A DNA stretch of 16,047 nucleotides from Pseudolysinimonas_A sp965653335 (GCA_965653335.1 CBFGZU010000040.1:1-16047); one strand, 5' to 3'. Counted from the stretch's first letter, positions 6,582 to 13,857 are shown. Notes: generated by a model not told the origin, from the sequence alone. A program made the numbers and translations.

Positions 6582-7970
6582 ATGACCCTCGAGGCCGGCC
6601 AGCCCGTCGCGGGGCTCGAGCCGCTGCTGGCCGAGCTCGGCGATGCGGTGCGCACCGACCAGGGGGCGCTCGACGAGGCGCGCGCCGACAAATCGGGACA
6701 CGTCGCGCCGACCTTCCCGCTTGCCGTCGTCGAGGCGCGCGACGTCGCCGACGTGCAAGCGACCCTTCGATTCGCGAGTGAGCGCGGCATCCCCGTCGTC
6801 CCGCGCGGCGCCGGCACCGGCCTCGCCGGCGGGGCGATCGGCAGCGCCGGCGAGATCGTGCTGAGCACGCTCCGCATGGATCGGGTGCTCGAAGTGTCCC
6901 TCGACGACGAACTCGCCGTCGTCGAGCCGGGAGTCATCAACGCCGACCTCAACGCCCTGGTCAACGGCCGCGGCCTCTGGTGGGCGCCCGATCCGGCGAG
7001 CCGCGCGATCTCGACGATCGGCGGCAACATCGCGACCAACGCGGGCGGTCTGCTCTGCGCGAAGTACGGCGTCACGCGCGAAGCGGTGCTCGGGCTCAAA
7101 GTGGTGCTCGCCGACGGCCGGCTCATCGAACTCGGCCATCGCACGGTGAAGGGCGTCACCGGCTACGACCTCACCGCGCTCCTGATCGGCTCCGAAGGCA
7201 CCCTCGGCGTCATCGTCGAGGCGACACTGCGGCTGCGTCCGCTGCCGAAAGGCACCCCCGTCACGATCAAGGCCCAGTTCCCGTCGGTCGAGCAAGCAGC
7301 CCGCGCGTCGAGCGTCGTGAGCGCGAGCGGCGTCACCCCGGCGATCATGGAGCTGCTCGACGCGAGCGCCGTGCGGAGCATCGCGAGTCACCTCGACGTC
7401 GATCTCGGTGACGGCGCGATGCTGCTCGCGCAGACCGACGGGCTGGGCGCCGCGGAGGAGGCCGCGTCGATCGCCGCGATCATGCGTTCGCTCGGCGGCG
7501 ACATCGAGACGACCGAGGATGCCGACGAGGCGAAACGGCTCTTCGACATCCGCCGCGCCTTCCATCCGTCGCTGCAAGTGATCGGAACAGTGCTCATCGA
7601 GGATGTCGCCGTCCCCCGGAGTGCGCTGCCCGCGATGTTCGCCTCGATCGAGCGCATCTCGGCGAAGTACGGTTTCGAGATGCCGACCGTCGCGCACGCG
7701 GGCGACGGCAACCTGCATCCCAACTTCGTCTTCACCGCCCCGGACGTCGACGGTCACGTCGAGGTGCCCGACCACGTGTGGGCTGCCGCCGACGAGATGT
7801 TCCTCGACTGCTTGCGCCTCGGCGGAACCTTGACCGGCGAACACGGGGTCGGCATCCTCAAGAAGCGCTGGCTTCGTGACGAACTCGGGGACGACTCCTT
7901 CGGTTTGCAACGCCAGATCAAGCACGTCTTCGACCCCGGGAACATCCTCAATCCGGGGAAGGTCTTCTGA
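6582..7970 (+). CDS. FAD-linked oxidase, GlcD/D-lactate dehydrogenase family
   Basis: This 462-aa flavoprotein belongs to the family of glycolate oxidase subunit GlcD and D-2-hydroxyacid dehydrogenases. The FAD-binding PCMH domain (about 45-220) contains PRGAGTGLAGG (74-84), IGGNIATNAGG (146-156) and GSEGTLGV (203-210). The C-terminal FAD-oxidase domain contains AHAGDGNLHPN (371-381, with the metal/substrate histidines 372 and 379) and TGEHGVG (418-424). It probably oxidises a 2-hydroxy acid such as glycolate or D-lactate to the 2-oxo acid. No GlcE or GlcF partner or lactate permease is adjacent, so which substrate is used is open. The ATG at 6582 gives normal family length and has a -10 box 7 nt upstream; a GTG at 6522 would add 20 residues unlike the family. 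Confidence 0.95.
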   Translation: MTLEAGQPVAGLEPLLAELGDAVRTDQGALDEARADKSGHVAPTFPLAVVEARDVADVQATLRFASERGIPVVPRGAGTGLAGGAIGSAGEIVLSTLRMDRVLEVSLDDELAVVEPGVINADLNALVNGRGLWWAPDPASRAISTIGGNIATNAGGLLCAKYGVTREAVLGLKVVLADGRLIELGHRTVKGVTGYDLTALLIGSEGTLGVIVEATLRLRPLPKGTPVTIKAQFPSVEQAARASSVVSASGVTPAIMELLDASAVRSIASHLDVDLGDGAMLLAQTDGLGAAEEAASIAAIMRSLGGDIETTEDADEAKRLFDIRRAFHPSLQVIGTVLIEDVAVPRSALPAMFASIERISAKYGFEMPTVAHAGDGNLHPNFVFTAPDVDGHVEVPDHVWAAADEMFLDCLRLGGTLTGEHGVGILKKRWLRDELGDDSFGLQRQIKHVFDPGNILNPGKVF

Positions 7971-8050
7971 TTCGTCGCCGTCTGACGGCGTGTCACGGGC
8001 GGGGAGGCGAGTGGGAATAGGGGCCGAAGCACTCGCGTTGTTTCCCGTGT

Positions 8051-8641
8051 ATGCCTACCAAACTGAGTGATGCGCGACAGCGCCTGAACCCCTCGACCCC
8101 GCCCGTTCCCCGTCCGACGACGGGACGCCTTCGCTTGCGCCCGACACGTCGCGGGCGCGGATTCGTCGTCGGCGTCGTCGACGCCGTGGGCGCCGACACG
8201 AACGGTTTCGCGCCACGTGACCGGGTCGCCTGGCGCGACAGCGGACAGCAGCTCGACGAGCTCATCCTCATCGAACAGGATGACGTGCTCGGCGTTCCTG
8301 CTTGGGTGAGCGACGACGCGGTGGTCTCCTACCTCGGTGCGGGCCTCATCGCTCGCGCGCTCGTGCGCACCCGGCCGTTCAGCCGCGGCCAGCAGGTGCG
8401 GATCGAGTCGCACGATTCGCTCGTCGCCGAGATGACCGGAGCGTGGGCGCGCTCGCTCGGGGCCAGCATCGCCGATACTGCCGATGTCGCCATTTACGAC
8501 GACAAGATGGCACGTCGCCGCGGGCTGGGCAGTCACGGGCGACTCGCGCAGGCCGCCGTTGAGGTGTTCCAGGCGATCCGTGCGGGCGTCTTCGACGACG
8601 TGCCGCTCCTCCCGGCCGCTGAGGGGCGACTGGCGGCGTAA
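8051..8641 (+). CDS. Degenerate medium-chain dehydrogenase (quinone oxidoreductase-like) protein
   Basis: This 196-aa protein resembles NADPH:quinone oxidoreductase with a large internal loss. GFVVGVVDAVGADT (37-50), PRDRVAW (55-61), the stretch around LGAGLIARALVRTRPFSRGQ (95-114) and TGAWARSLGA (129-138) follow the order of an MDR catalytic domain and the start of its Rossmann fold. The glycine-rich AAxGGVG loop is replaced by SHDSLVAE. About 75 residues of the cofactor domain are then missing, and the chain resumes with the MDR C-terminal helix pattern (AQAAVEVFQAIRAGVF). NADPH binding therefore looks impossible by the standard mode. The first 35 residues are basic and proline-rich. Codon use is like that of the neighbours and the frame is intact, so it reads as a maintained gene, not a fresh pseudogene. 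No ribosome site is seen. The family assignment is my own alignment from memory. Confidence 0.75.
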   Translation: MPTKLSDARQRLNPSTPPVPRPTTGRLRLRPTRRGRGFVVGVVDAVGADTNGFAPRDRVAWRDSGQQLDELILIEQDDVLGVPAWVSDDAVVSYLGAGLIARALVRTRPFSRGQQVRIESHDSLVAEMTGAWARSLGASIADTADVAIYDDKMARRRGLGSHGRLAQAAVEVFQAIRAGVFDDVPLLPAAEGRLAA

Positions 8642-8672
8642 TTCTCCCGCCACAGGGCTGGCGTGCGAGGCC

Positions 8673-8678
8673 TAGGCT
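8673..8678 (+). promoter_or_regulatory. -10 box TAGGCT, leaderless start of the AhpD-like gene
   Basis: TAGGCT ends 6 nt before the ATG at 8685. The bases between (GGCGGC) do not form a convincing ribosome-binding site. This suggests the AhpD-like/membrane protein pair has its own promoter. Confidence 0.6.
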
Positions 8679-8684
8679 GGCGGC

Positions 8685-9200
8685 ATGGGTTTTCTCCCCG
8701 TGCCGTCAGACGATGAGCTCTCCGACGACGCCGCCGTCGCCCGCAATCGCTTCCGTGACGAGCATCCGGGTCCGTTGTCGAGCCTCGATCGTGCGCTGCT
8801 GAACAACGTCACCGTCTTCCAGGCCTACGCGCGCTGGTTCGACGTGAAGAACGAGCTCGAGGCTCTCGTGGGCGAACGGACGGTGACACTGTTCTCGCTC
8901 GCACTGTCGCGGGCGGTTCCGGCGCCGTATCCCACCGCGATCTTCGAGGAGGCGTTGCGCGACGGCGGAGACGACCCCGTCGACCCGCAGGTCACCGAGG
9001 CCGAGGCGCTGCTGCTGGAGTGGGGCCGCGCCGTCGGTGCCGACCCGAGCCACGTGCCGGCCGAGCTGGTGCGTCGCGTCGAGCAGACATTCAAGCCGGC
9101 CACGCGCGCGGTGCTCGCCGGATACGCGGGCCTCATGTTCGCCGTGTGCATCTTCTCGCTCGTCGCCGGACTCGAACCCGAGTCGCCGCCGACCCGATGA
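8685..9200 (+). CDS. AhpD/carboxymuconolactone-decarboxylase-like protein without catalytic cysteines
   Basis: This 171-aa all-helical protein has a layout that recalls the AhpD/CMD family: a leading helix (SLDRALLNNVTVFQAYARWF), a helix in the place of the active-site segment (RTVTLFSLALSRAVPAPYPT), VTEAEALLLEWGRAVG (103-118) like the LSPAERALL helix, and a C-terminal helix (RAVLAGYAGLMFAVCIFSL). The CxxC or conserved Cys/His of active AhpD enzymes are replaced by APYP, and the only Cys is in the last helix. If the assignment is right, the protein cannot do thiol peroxidase chemistry and might be a binding or scaffold protein. The final helix could instead be a membrane anchor. The stop overlaps the next start (ATGA at 9197-9200), so the two are coupled. 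The family call is tentative; the gene itself is secure. Confidence 0.8.
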   Translation: MGFLPVPSDDELSDDAAVARNRFRDEHPGPLSSLDRALLNNVTVFQAYARWFDVKNELEALVGERTVTLFSLALSRAVPAPYPTAIFEEALRDGGDDPVDPQVTEAEALLLEWGRAVGADPSHVPAELVRRVEQTFKPATRAVLAGYAGLMFAVCIFSLVAGLEPESPPTR

Positions 9201-9955
9201 CGGGCGCCGACCCCGTCCTGGTCGGGATGATCGTCGCCGGGCTGGCGGCCGTCGTGCTGCAGGTGAGCGACGCGGCCGGGGCGCTCATCGACGCCTCGAC
9301 GGTTCGCGACTCCGACGACCCCGATGCGCTCACCCGTCGCCGGGGTCGGCAACTGTTCTGGGCGCTCGCGCTCACCGCGACCCTCGCGGTTCTCATCGCC
9401 TACGGAGTCGACCGTGCGGCGCGGCTCGCGGCCGGCCCGGGCGTCGGGGTTCTGCTGCTCACGGCCGCCGCGGCGTTCCTCGTCGGGTGCGTCGGCGTGC
9501 TGGCGGTGCTGCGCCGCGAGCGACCGACGTACGCGCGGCTGCGTCGCGATCTGCGCGACCGGTCGACCTTCACGGTGGATGCCGACGAGCTGCGCGACTT
9601 CGAGGTGCGGCTTGAGCGCGCGGATCGCGTGCGCAGCCGACGCCCGACGGCGGTGCTCGCGTTGCGCCTTCTCGGGGTGGTGCTCATCGCGGTGGCGACC
9701 GCGCTCGTCGCGAGCGAGGACTCCGCTCTGCTTCCGATCGCCTTCGTCGGGGTCGTTGTGCATCTCGTCGCCGTCGTGGTCGCGCTACGTGCGTCGGCGA
9801 CCTATCGTCGGCGACTCGAGGCAGTGCTCGAATCCCAGCGCGACGAGGTCGTGTCGATGCTCGAACGAGCCCGAATCCCGCAGCGCGGTAACGTTCCGGG
9901 GCTGCGGGACCGGGTATCCCGCGCGCTCGCGATCCTGCGCGAGAAGCAGCACTGA
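9197..9955 (+). CDS. Five-helix membrane protein of unknown function
   Basis: I do not recognise this 252-aa protein. Hydrophobic segments at about 7-24, 53-71, 82-105, 152-172 and 177-198 suggest five membrane helices. A charged loop of roughly 45 residues (106-150, rich in Arg, Asp and Glu) separates helices 3 and 4. The C-terminal 50 residues are amphipathic and charged (TYRRRLEAVLESQRDEVVSM), possibly a short coiled coil. The start at 9197 is set by the 4-nt ATGA overlap with the AhpD-like gene; no independent ribosome site is seen, which supports translational coupling. The PrsW-type protease gene starts 20 nt after its stop. That makes it a possible partner or substrate of the protease, which is only inference from position. 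Confidence 0.85.
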   Translation: MTGADPVLVGMIVAGLAAVVLQVSDAAGALIDASTVRDSDDPDALTRRRGRQLFWALALTATLAVLIAYGVDRAARLAAGPGVGVLLLTAAAAFLVGCVGVLAVLRRERPTYARLRRDLRDRSTFTVDADELRDFEVRLERADRVRSRRPTAVLALRLLGVVLIAVATALVASEDSALLPIAFVGVVVHLVAVVVALRASATYRRRLEAVLESQRDEVVSMLERARIPQRGNVPGLRDRVSRALAILREKQH

Positions 9956-9962
9956 TGGCCGA

Positions 9963-9968
9963 TAGATT
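9963..9968 (+). promoter_or_regulatory. -10 box TAGATT, leaderless start of the PrsW gene
   Basis: TAGATT ends 7 nt before the ATG at 9976. The promoter would overlap the 3' end of the upstream membrane-protein gene, so PrsW can be transcribed both alone and by read-through. Confidence 0.6.
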
Positions 9969-9975
9969 GTGACCC

Positions 9976-11301
9976 ATGTCCCAGGCGACTCCCGAGAACT
10001 CCGAGGCGGCTGCGGCCTCCGCTGACCCGGCCCCCGCCTCACCGGCGACGTCGATCATGACCGCGCACGCGGCTCAGAAGTCCACCGTGCACGTGCTCCA
10101 GACGGCTCCCGCGAGCGTTCAAGCCGCGACTGCCGCGACTCCGCAGGCGATCTTCGACATCGACCCGCGCTGGCGACCCGGTCTCCTCGTGGGCATCATC
10201 GTCGGTGGCATCGTGTTGCTCGTCGCGCTCATCCTCGTCGTGGCGTACTTCCTGCTCTTCCTCGGGCCGGGATTGTCGTTTCTCGGCGGGCTGCTCGCCC
10301 TCGTTCCGCTCGCGATCGTGCTACTCGGGGTGCGCTGGATCGACCGCTGGGAACCCGAACCGCGTCTTCTTCTCCTGATCGCGTTCCTCTGGGGCGCGAC
10401 GGTATCGATCGTGATCGCGCTCGTCGTCGACGTGGGAGCGTCGTACCTGTATGCCGCGAGCGGCACGACGGTCAACGGCACGGTGTTCCTGCAGACCGCG
10501 GTGCAAGCGCCGGTCATCGAAGAGGTCGGCAAGGGCCTCGGCATCCTGCTCATCTACCTCGTCGCTCGCCGCTACTTCGACGGACCGGTCGACGGGATCG
10601 TGTTCGCCGCGCTCGTCGGCGGCGGGTTCGCCTTCACGGAGAACATCCAGTACTTCGCGATTCAGATCGCCGAATCGGGCCGCCTCGACCTCGCGGTGGG
10701 CGAGATCTTCTTCATCCGCGGCATCCTCTCGCCATTCGCGCACGTCATGTTCTCGGCGTTCATCGGGTTCTTCATCGGGCTGGCCGCACGCAAGGGCACG
10801 GCACTCGGCGGCATCGTCATGTTCCTCGTCGGTCTCGTTCCGGCGATCCTGCTGCACGCTTTCTGGAACGGCGTGCTGTTCTTCATCTACGACTTCTACG
10901 CCTACTACCTCGTGGTGCAGATGCCGCTCTTCGCGATCGCCGTGCTCGGGGTGATTCTGCTCCGGCGCCGGGAGGCCCAGATGACGCAGTTGCGGCTCGG
11001 CGAGTACGCCGCCGCCGGGTGGTTCAACCCCACCGAGGTCAACACCCTCGGTACCGCGGGCGGTCGACGGCAGGCCCGCGCGTGGGCGCGCCAGCGGGGC
11101 TTGGGCAAGGTCATGAACGAGTACATCAAGGATGCGACGCATCTCGCGTTCACGCGCAACCGCATCGTCTCGGGGCGCGATGGCATCGGGTCGCAGCAGG
11201 ACGAGGCGGTGCTGCTGGCTCAAGTGACGGAGTCGCGGGCCCGGCTCGCGGCGGCCACTCCAGCCACTCCGGCGACGCCTCCCGCACCGCCGGCGGGGTA
11301 G
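9976..11301 (+). CDS. PrsW family intramembrane metalloprotease
   Basis: This 441-aa polytopic membrane protein has the PrsW/CAAX-type glutamic metalloprotease motifs: EEVGK (182-186), FAFTEN (218-223, Glu222), FAHVMFSAFIG (254-264, His256) and HAFWNG (294-299, His294). About eight to nine helices are visible between residues 65 and 330. The N terminus (1-65) is Ala/Pro/Ser-rich and probably disordered. The C-terminal 110 residues are cytoplasmic and end in an Ala/Thr/Pro-rich tail (ATPATPATPPAPPAG). In Bacillus, PrsW cleaves the anti-sigma factor RsiW. No anti-sigma or sigma gene is present here, so the substrate is unknown; the preceding membrane protein is a candidate by position only. The start at 9976 fits a leaderless -10 box 7 nt upstream. 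Confidence 0.95.
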   Translation: MSQATPENSEAAAASADPAPASPATSIMTAHAAQKSTVHVLQTAPASVQAATAATPQAIFDIDPRWRPGLLVGIIVGGIVLLVALILVVAYFLLFLGPGLSFLGGLLALVPLAIVLLGVRWIDRWEPEPRLLLLIAFLWGATVSIVIALVVDVGASYLYAASGTTVNGTVFLQTAVQAPVIEEVGKGLGILLIYLVARRYFDGPVDGIVFAALVGGGFAFTENIQYFAIQIAESGRLDLAVGEIFFIRGILSPFAHVMFSAFIGFFIGLAARKGTALGGIVMFLVGLVPAILLHAFWNGVLFFIYDFYAYYLVVQMPLFAIAVLGVILLRRREAQMTQLRLGEYAAAGWFNPTEVNTLGTAGGRRQARAWARQRGLGKVMNEYIKDATHLAFTRNRIVSGRDGIGSQQDEAVLLAQVTESRARLAAATPATPATPPAPPAG

Positions 11302-11305
11302 CCCA

Positions 11306-11326
11306 GCCCGAGAGCGCTCGTCGGGC
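11306..11326. terminator. Short hairpin between convergent genes
   Basis: GCCCGA and TCGGGC form a 6-bp stem around GAGCGCTCG, which contains its own 8-base palindrome. It fills most of the 28-bp gap between the convergent PrsW and DUF3137-like genes and could serve both strands. There is no U-tract. Confidence 0.4.
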
Positions 11327-11329
11327 GGG

Positions 11330-12409
11330 TCAGCCGCCGAAACTCGCCACCACGTCGGCGAAGAAGCTCCACCCCCAGATGAGCGCGGCGACGGCGATGA
11401 GGATGATCGCGCCCGCGCTGACTCCCCGCTTCAGCCGGGTGCCGCCGGGGGCGACGGCGTTCGCCGCGAACGGGGTGGCCGCGCGATCATCCTGATAACG
11501 GTCGGTCTGGGTGAGCGTCTTGGTGCCGACCGTTTCGACGATGCGCAGTAGGCGCTGGTAGACGGCCGGCTGCGCGACGGGAAATGCGGTCGACGAGTAG
11601 ACGAACATCCAGTTGTCGACGATCTCGACATCGAAGGGCGCCGCGTTGTCGATCAGCAGCGCCATCAGGTCGGGGGTGAAGACGTAGAGGGCGTCGCGTT
11701 CGTACTCCTTCGGGCAGTACAGCGTGAAGTACTCGTCGAAGTCGCCTTCGAGCGACAGGATCTGGTCCTTGCCGAACGTCGCTGGCAGGTTGGAGCCGCC
11801 GAAGAGGCCGTTGTTGGCTTTCGAGTCGAGCACCATGTGCGGCAGCCGTCGATCCAGTTCGATCGCGAGGAAGCCCCAGGTGTGCGTCGAGCGGTTCTTG
11901 CCGGAGCCGGTCGTGTAGCGGTAGTTGCCGAAGTCGAGGAAGCGCCCGTCGGCGGTGCGGAAGTGCTCGGTGGCTGCGCGGCTGTCGCCGAGCTGGAAGA
12001 TCGCCCCCGGGTAGGCGGGATTCGGGCTCGCGGGGGAGAAGACGAAGCCGTTGGCCTGGGCGAACCGATCCATCCGCAGCCACCGCGCCCACTTGCCGCT
12101 CCCGGCGATCGCGACCCGCGCGATCATGAACCCGAAGACGCAGATGATGAGCACGAAGAACAGCAGCGCGATGATCGTCACGGGGCTGCCATTGCCGATT
12201 CCGTCGAGCAGATACACGAGGATGCCGCCGACCATGGGCACGAGAATCGCGACACCGAAGACTCCCATGATGACGATCGCGATGAGCGTCTGCACCGTCG
12301 TGTTCGCCCACGGGGCGCCCGCGGCGCGAGCCCGGTTGCGGTAGTCGGAGACCTCCTGCGGGGTCGGTGCGGTCAGCAGGGGTGAGTAGTCGACGACACG
12401 GGTGGCCAT
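11330..12409 (-). CDS. Three-helix membrane protein, possibly DUF3137-like
   Basis: This 359-aa protein has two N-terminal helices (about 39-67 and 77-98), a soluble middle of about 230 residues and one C-terminal helix (332-350). The middle part begins with FAQANGFVFSP (116-126) and contains FGNYRYTTGSGKNRS (160-174), GFLAIELDRRLPHMVLDSKA (179-198) and ALYVFTPDLMALLID (240-254). This arrangement recalls the DUF3137 type of actinobacterial membrane proteins, but I am not certain of the family. No catalytic motif is apparent. The ATG at 12409 is preceded by GAGAAT in the leaderless -10 position (6-nt gap), a weak match. It is transcribed in the same direction as the MarP-like gene, 183 bp downstream of that gene's stop, with an inverted repeat in between. 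Confidence 0.85.
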   Translation of the reverse strand: MATRVVDYSPLLTAPTPQEVSDYRNRARAAGAPWANTTVQTLIAIVIMGVFGVAILVPMVGGILVYLLDGIGNGSPVTIIALLFFVLIICVFGFMIARVAIAGSGKWARWLRMDRFAQANGFVFSPASPNPAYPGAIFQLGDSRAATEHFRTADGRFLDFGNYRYTTGSGKNRSTHTWGFLAIELDRRLPHMVLDSKANNGLFGGSNLPATFGKDQILSLEGDFDEYFTLYCPKEYERDALYVFTPDLMALLIDNAAPFDVEIVDNWMFVYSSTAFPVAQPAVYQRLLRIVETVGTKTLTQTDRYQDDRAATPFAANAVAPGGTRLKRGVSAGAIILIAVAALIWGWSFFADVVASFGG

Positions 12410-12488
12410 GCCCCCATTCTCGCCGTACCGGAGGGGCGCCGAGCGCCGTCCTTCCGCGGCATCCGCTCGCGTGGTATCCGCTTAACAG

Positions 12489-12539
12489 ACTCATCGCCCA
12501 GTGGCGGGTCAGTGACTCCGACGCTTCTGGGCGATGAGT
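12489..12539. repeat. 13-bp perfect inverted repeat with 25-bp spacer
   Basis: ACTCATCGCCCAG (12489-12501) and CTGGGCGATGAGT (12527-12539) are exact reverse complements. The spacer contains a smaller dyad, GTCA-G-TGAC. It lies between two minus-strand genes, after the MarP-like gene and before the DUF3137-like gene. It could fold in RNA as a terminator or attenuator, or be a dispersed repeat element. There is no U-tract on either side. Confidence 0.8.
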
Positions 12540-12567
12540 TGTCCTGCCCCCAGAGTGCACCCGTCAG

Positions 12568-12587
12568 CGGCTCGTCGTCAAGAGCCG
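12568..12587 (-). terminator. Small hairpin after the MarP-like gene
   Basis: CGGCTC and GAGCCG form a 6-bp stem with an 8-nt loop, 5 nt after the stop codon of the serine protease gene. It is weak on its own; together with the larger repeat at 12489-12539 it may end transcription. Confidence 0.35.
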
Positions 12588-12592
12588 ATCGG

Positions 12593-13777
12593 TCAGCCGG
12601 TGACGCACGCGCCGGGCGACACCGGCGATGACAGGCCGGCCGCGGCAGACGCGACGGGCTGAAGTTCGTCGTTCGTCATCGCGTAACCCAGCTCGGGGTC
12701 GTCGGCGCTCCGGGCGAAGACGACTCCCGCGACGCGCCCGTCGGTTGCCAGCAGAGGCCCGCCCGAGTTGCCGGGTTGCACGGCCGCGGCGAGCGTGTAG
12801 ACCTCGCGCGGCGCGCGCGTGCTGCCGTAGATGTCGGGGATGCTCTCCGTCGACACCGCGAGCACCTCGGCCGCGCCGCGGGCGAACGGTCCGCCGTACG
12901 GGTAGCCCTCGAAGACCGCGTCCGCGCCGACCGCGAGGTCGGGGGAGAGGCTGAGCGTCGCGGCCGAGAGGCCCTCGACGGCGACGATCGCGAGGTCGTC
13001 GACGGGGTCCAGATAGACCACCCAGCCCTCGAGGGTCTGCCCGTTCGGGGCCTCCACGATGGGTTGGTCGACGCCGGCGACGACGTGCGCGTTGGTGACG
13101 ATGCGATCGGGCGCGACGACGAAACCCGTGCCGGTCTGGTTCTGCCCGCACGCGAACGCCGTGCCGCCGATCCGCACGACCGATTGCGCCGCGGCGGTGA
13201 GCGGATCGGTGTCGGTGGGCACATCGGGAATGCCGGGGGAGTCGACGACCCCGCCGAGAGTTTCGCCGATCGCCGGCAAGCCCTCCTCGAGCACCGCCGA
13301 GCGCACCCGGGCGAGCAGTGTGTCGACCGGTGCGGGGGTAACGGCGTCGATCGCGCGGACGACATAGGAGCCCGAGATCGCCTGACTGAACAGGGGAACG
13401 CCGAGCGCGTTGACGCCCCCCGCGACGAGGGCGAGGGTGAGCGCCGCGATGACCCCGTTGGCGACGGCCCCCGCGAGTCGGCTGCCGAATCCGATCTCAT
13501 CGCGTTGCCGGTCGCGGATGCCGCGACCGATCCGGCCGCCGAGCGCGTGTCCGCCGAACAGCAGCGCGACGGACACGGCGACGATGACGGCGACCCGCCA
13601 GAACGGGTCGGGGATCACCCCGGCGAGGAGCGGGACGGCGAGAAACGCGAGCGCGCCCCCCGCGATGACTCCGAGGATGGCGCCGAGACTGCGCGCGATC
13701 CCGTTGCGGATGCCCTCGCCGACGAACACCAGCATGGTGAGCACGAGCAGCAGATCGAGGAGGCGGGAGGCGATCAT
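12593..13777 (-). CDS. MarP-like membrane serine protease (CvpA-type N terminus)
   Basis: This 394-aa protein has a CvpA/colicin V production-like membrane domain (residues 1-130, about four helices) followed by a trypsin-like periplasmic protease domain (195-394). The catalytic triad is His231 in TNAHVVAG, Asp261 in DPVDDLAIV and Ser338 in QPGNSGGP. The layout matches Mycobacterium MarP, which is needed for acid resistance. The only cysteines, Cys210 and Cys391, flank the protease domain at the positions of the MarP disulfide, which controls activity in that protein. The length is close to MarP (about 397 aa). The ATG at 13777 begins with the usual CvpA-like helix; only a weak AGGGA lies upstream. 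It is divergent from the PadR gene, 143 bp apart. Function is inferred from homology. Confidence 0.95.
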   Translation of the reverse strand: MIASRLLDLLLVLTMLVFVGEGIRNGIARSLGAILGVIAGGALAFLAVPLLAGVIPDPFWRVAVIVAVSVALLFGGHALGGRIGRGIRDRQRDEIGFGSRLAGAVANGVIAALTLALVAGGVNALGVPLFSQAISGSYVVRAIDAVTPAPVDTLLARVRSAVLEEGLPAIGETLGGVVDSPGIPDVPTDTDPLTAAAQSVVRIGGTAFACGQNQTGTGFVVAPDRIVTNAHVVAGVDQPIVEAPNGQTLEGWVVYLDPVDDLAIVAVEGLSAATLSLSPDLAVGADAVFEGYPYGGPFARGAAEVLAVSTESIPDIYGSTRAPREVYTLAAAVQPGNSGGPLLATDGRVAGVVFARSADDPELGYAMTNDELQPVASAAAGLSSPVSPGACVTG

Positions 13778-13829
13778 CGGTCCCTAGTCTGCGGCACCGT
13801 CCGGGAGGATCGCAGCAGGTTTTCAGGGC

Positions 13830-13857
13830 GACATATTGCGATATATCGGAACATGTC
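13830..13857. promoter_or_regulatory. 28-bp nested palindrome, probable PadR operator
   Basis: GACAT (13830-13834) and ATGTC (13853-13857) are concentric with the perfect palindrome CGATATATCG (13839-13848). Of the 14 symmetric base pairs, 12 match. The site covers the -35 box and most of the spacer of the padR promoter, the expected place for a repressor. PadR proteins typically bind ATGT/ACAT-type dyads. The AT-rich site stands out in this high-GC DNA. It also lies 53 bp upstream of the divergent protease start and could affect both genes. Confidence 0.75.

Noticed and set aside
5065..6585. Plus-strand open frame of 506 codons opposite the Ada-AlkA fusion
   Set aside because: It is the antisense shadow of a gene with intact zinc, HTH and HhH motifs.
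6345..7925. Minus-strand open frame of 526 codons opposite the FAD oxidase
   Set aside because: The translation is low-complexity and rich in Arg, Asp and Glu; the plus strand carries a clear GlcD-family enzyme with all motifs.
7976..7990. 6-bp hairpin CGCCGT-CTG-ACGGCG after the FAD oxidase
   Set aside because: It is short and has no U-tract, so it is not convincing as a terminator in GC-rich DNA.
12435..12447. Dyad GGCGC-CGA-GCGCC upstream of the DUF3137-like gene
   Set aside because: A 5-bp GC-only stem is expected by chance at this base composition.
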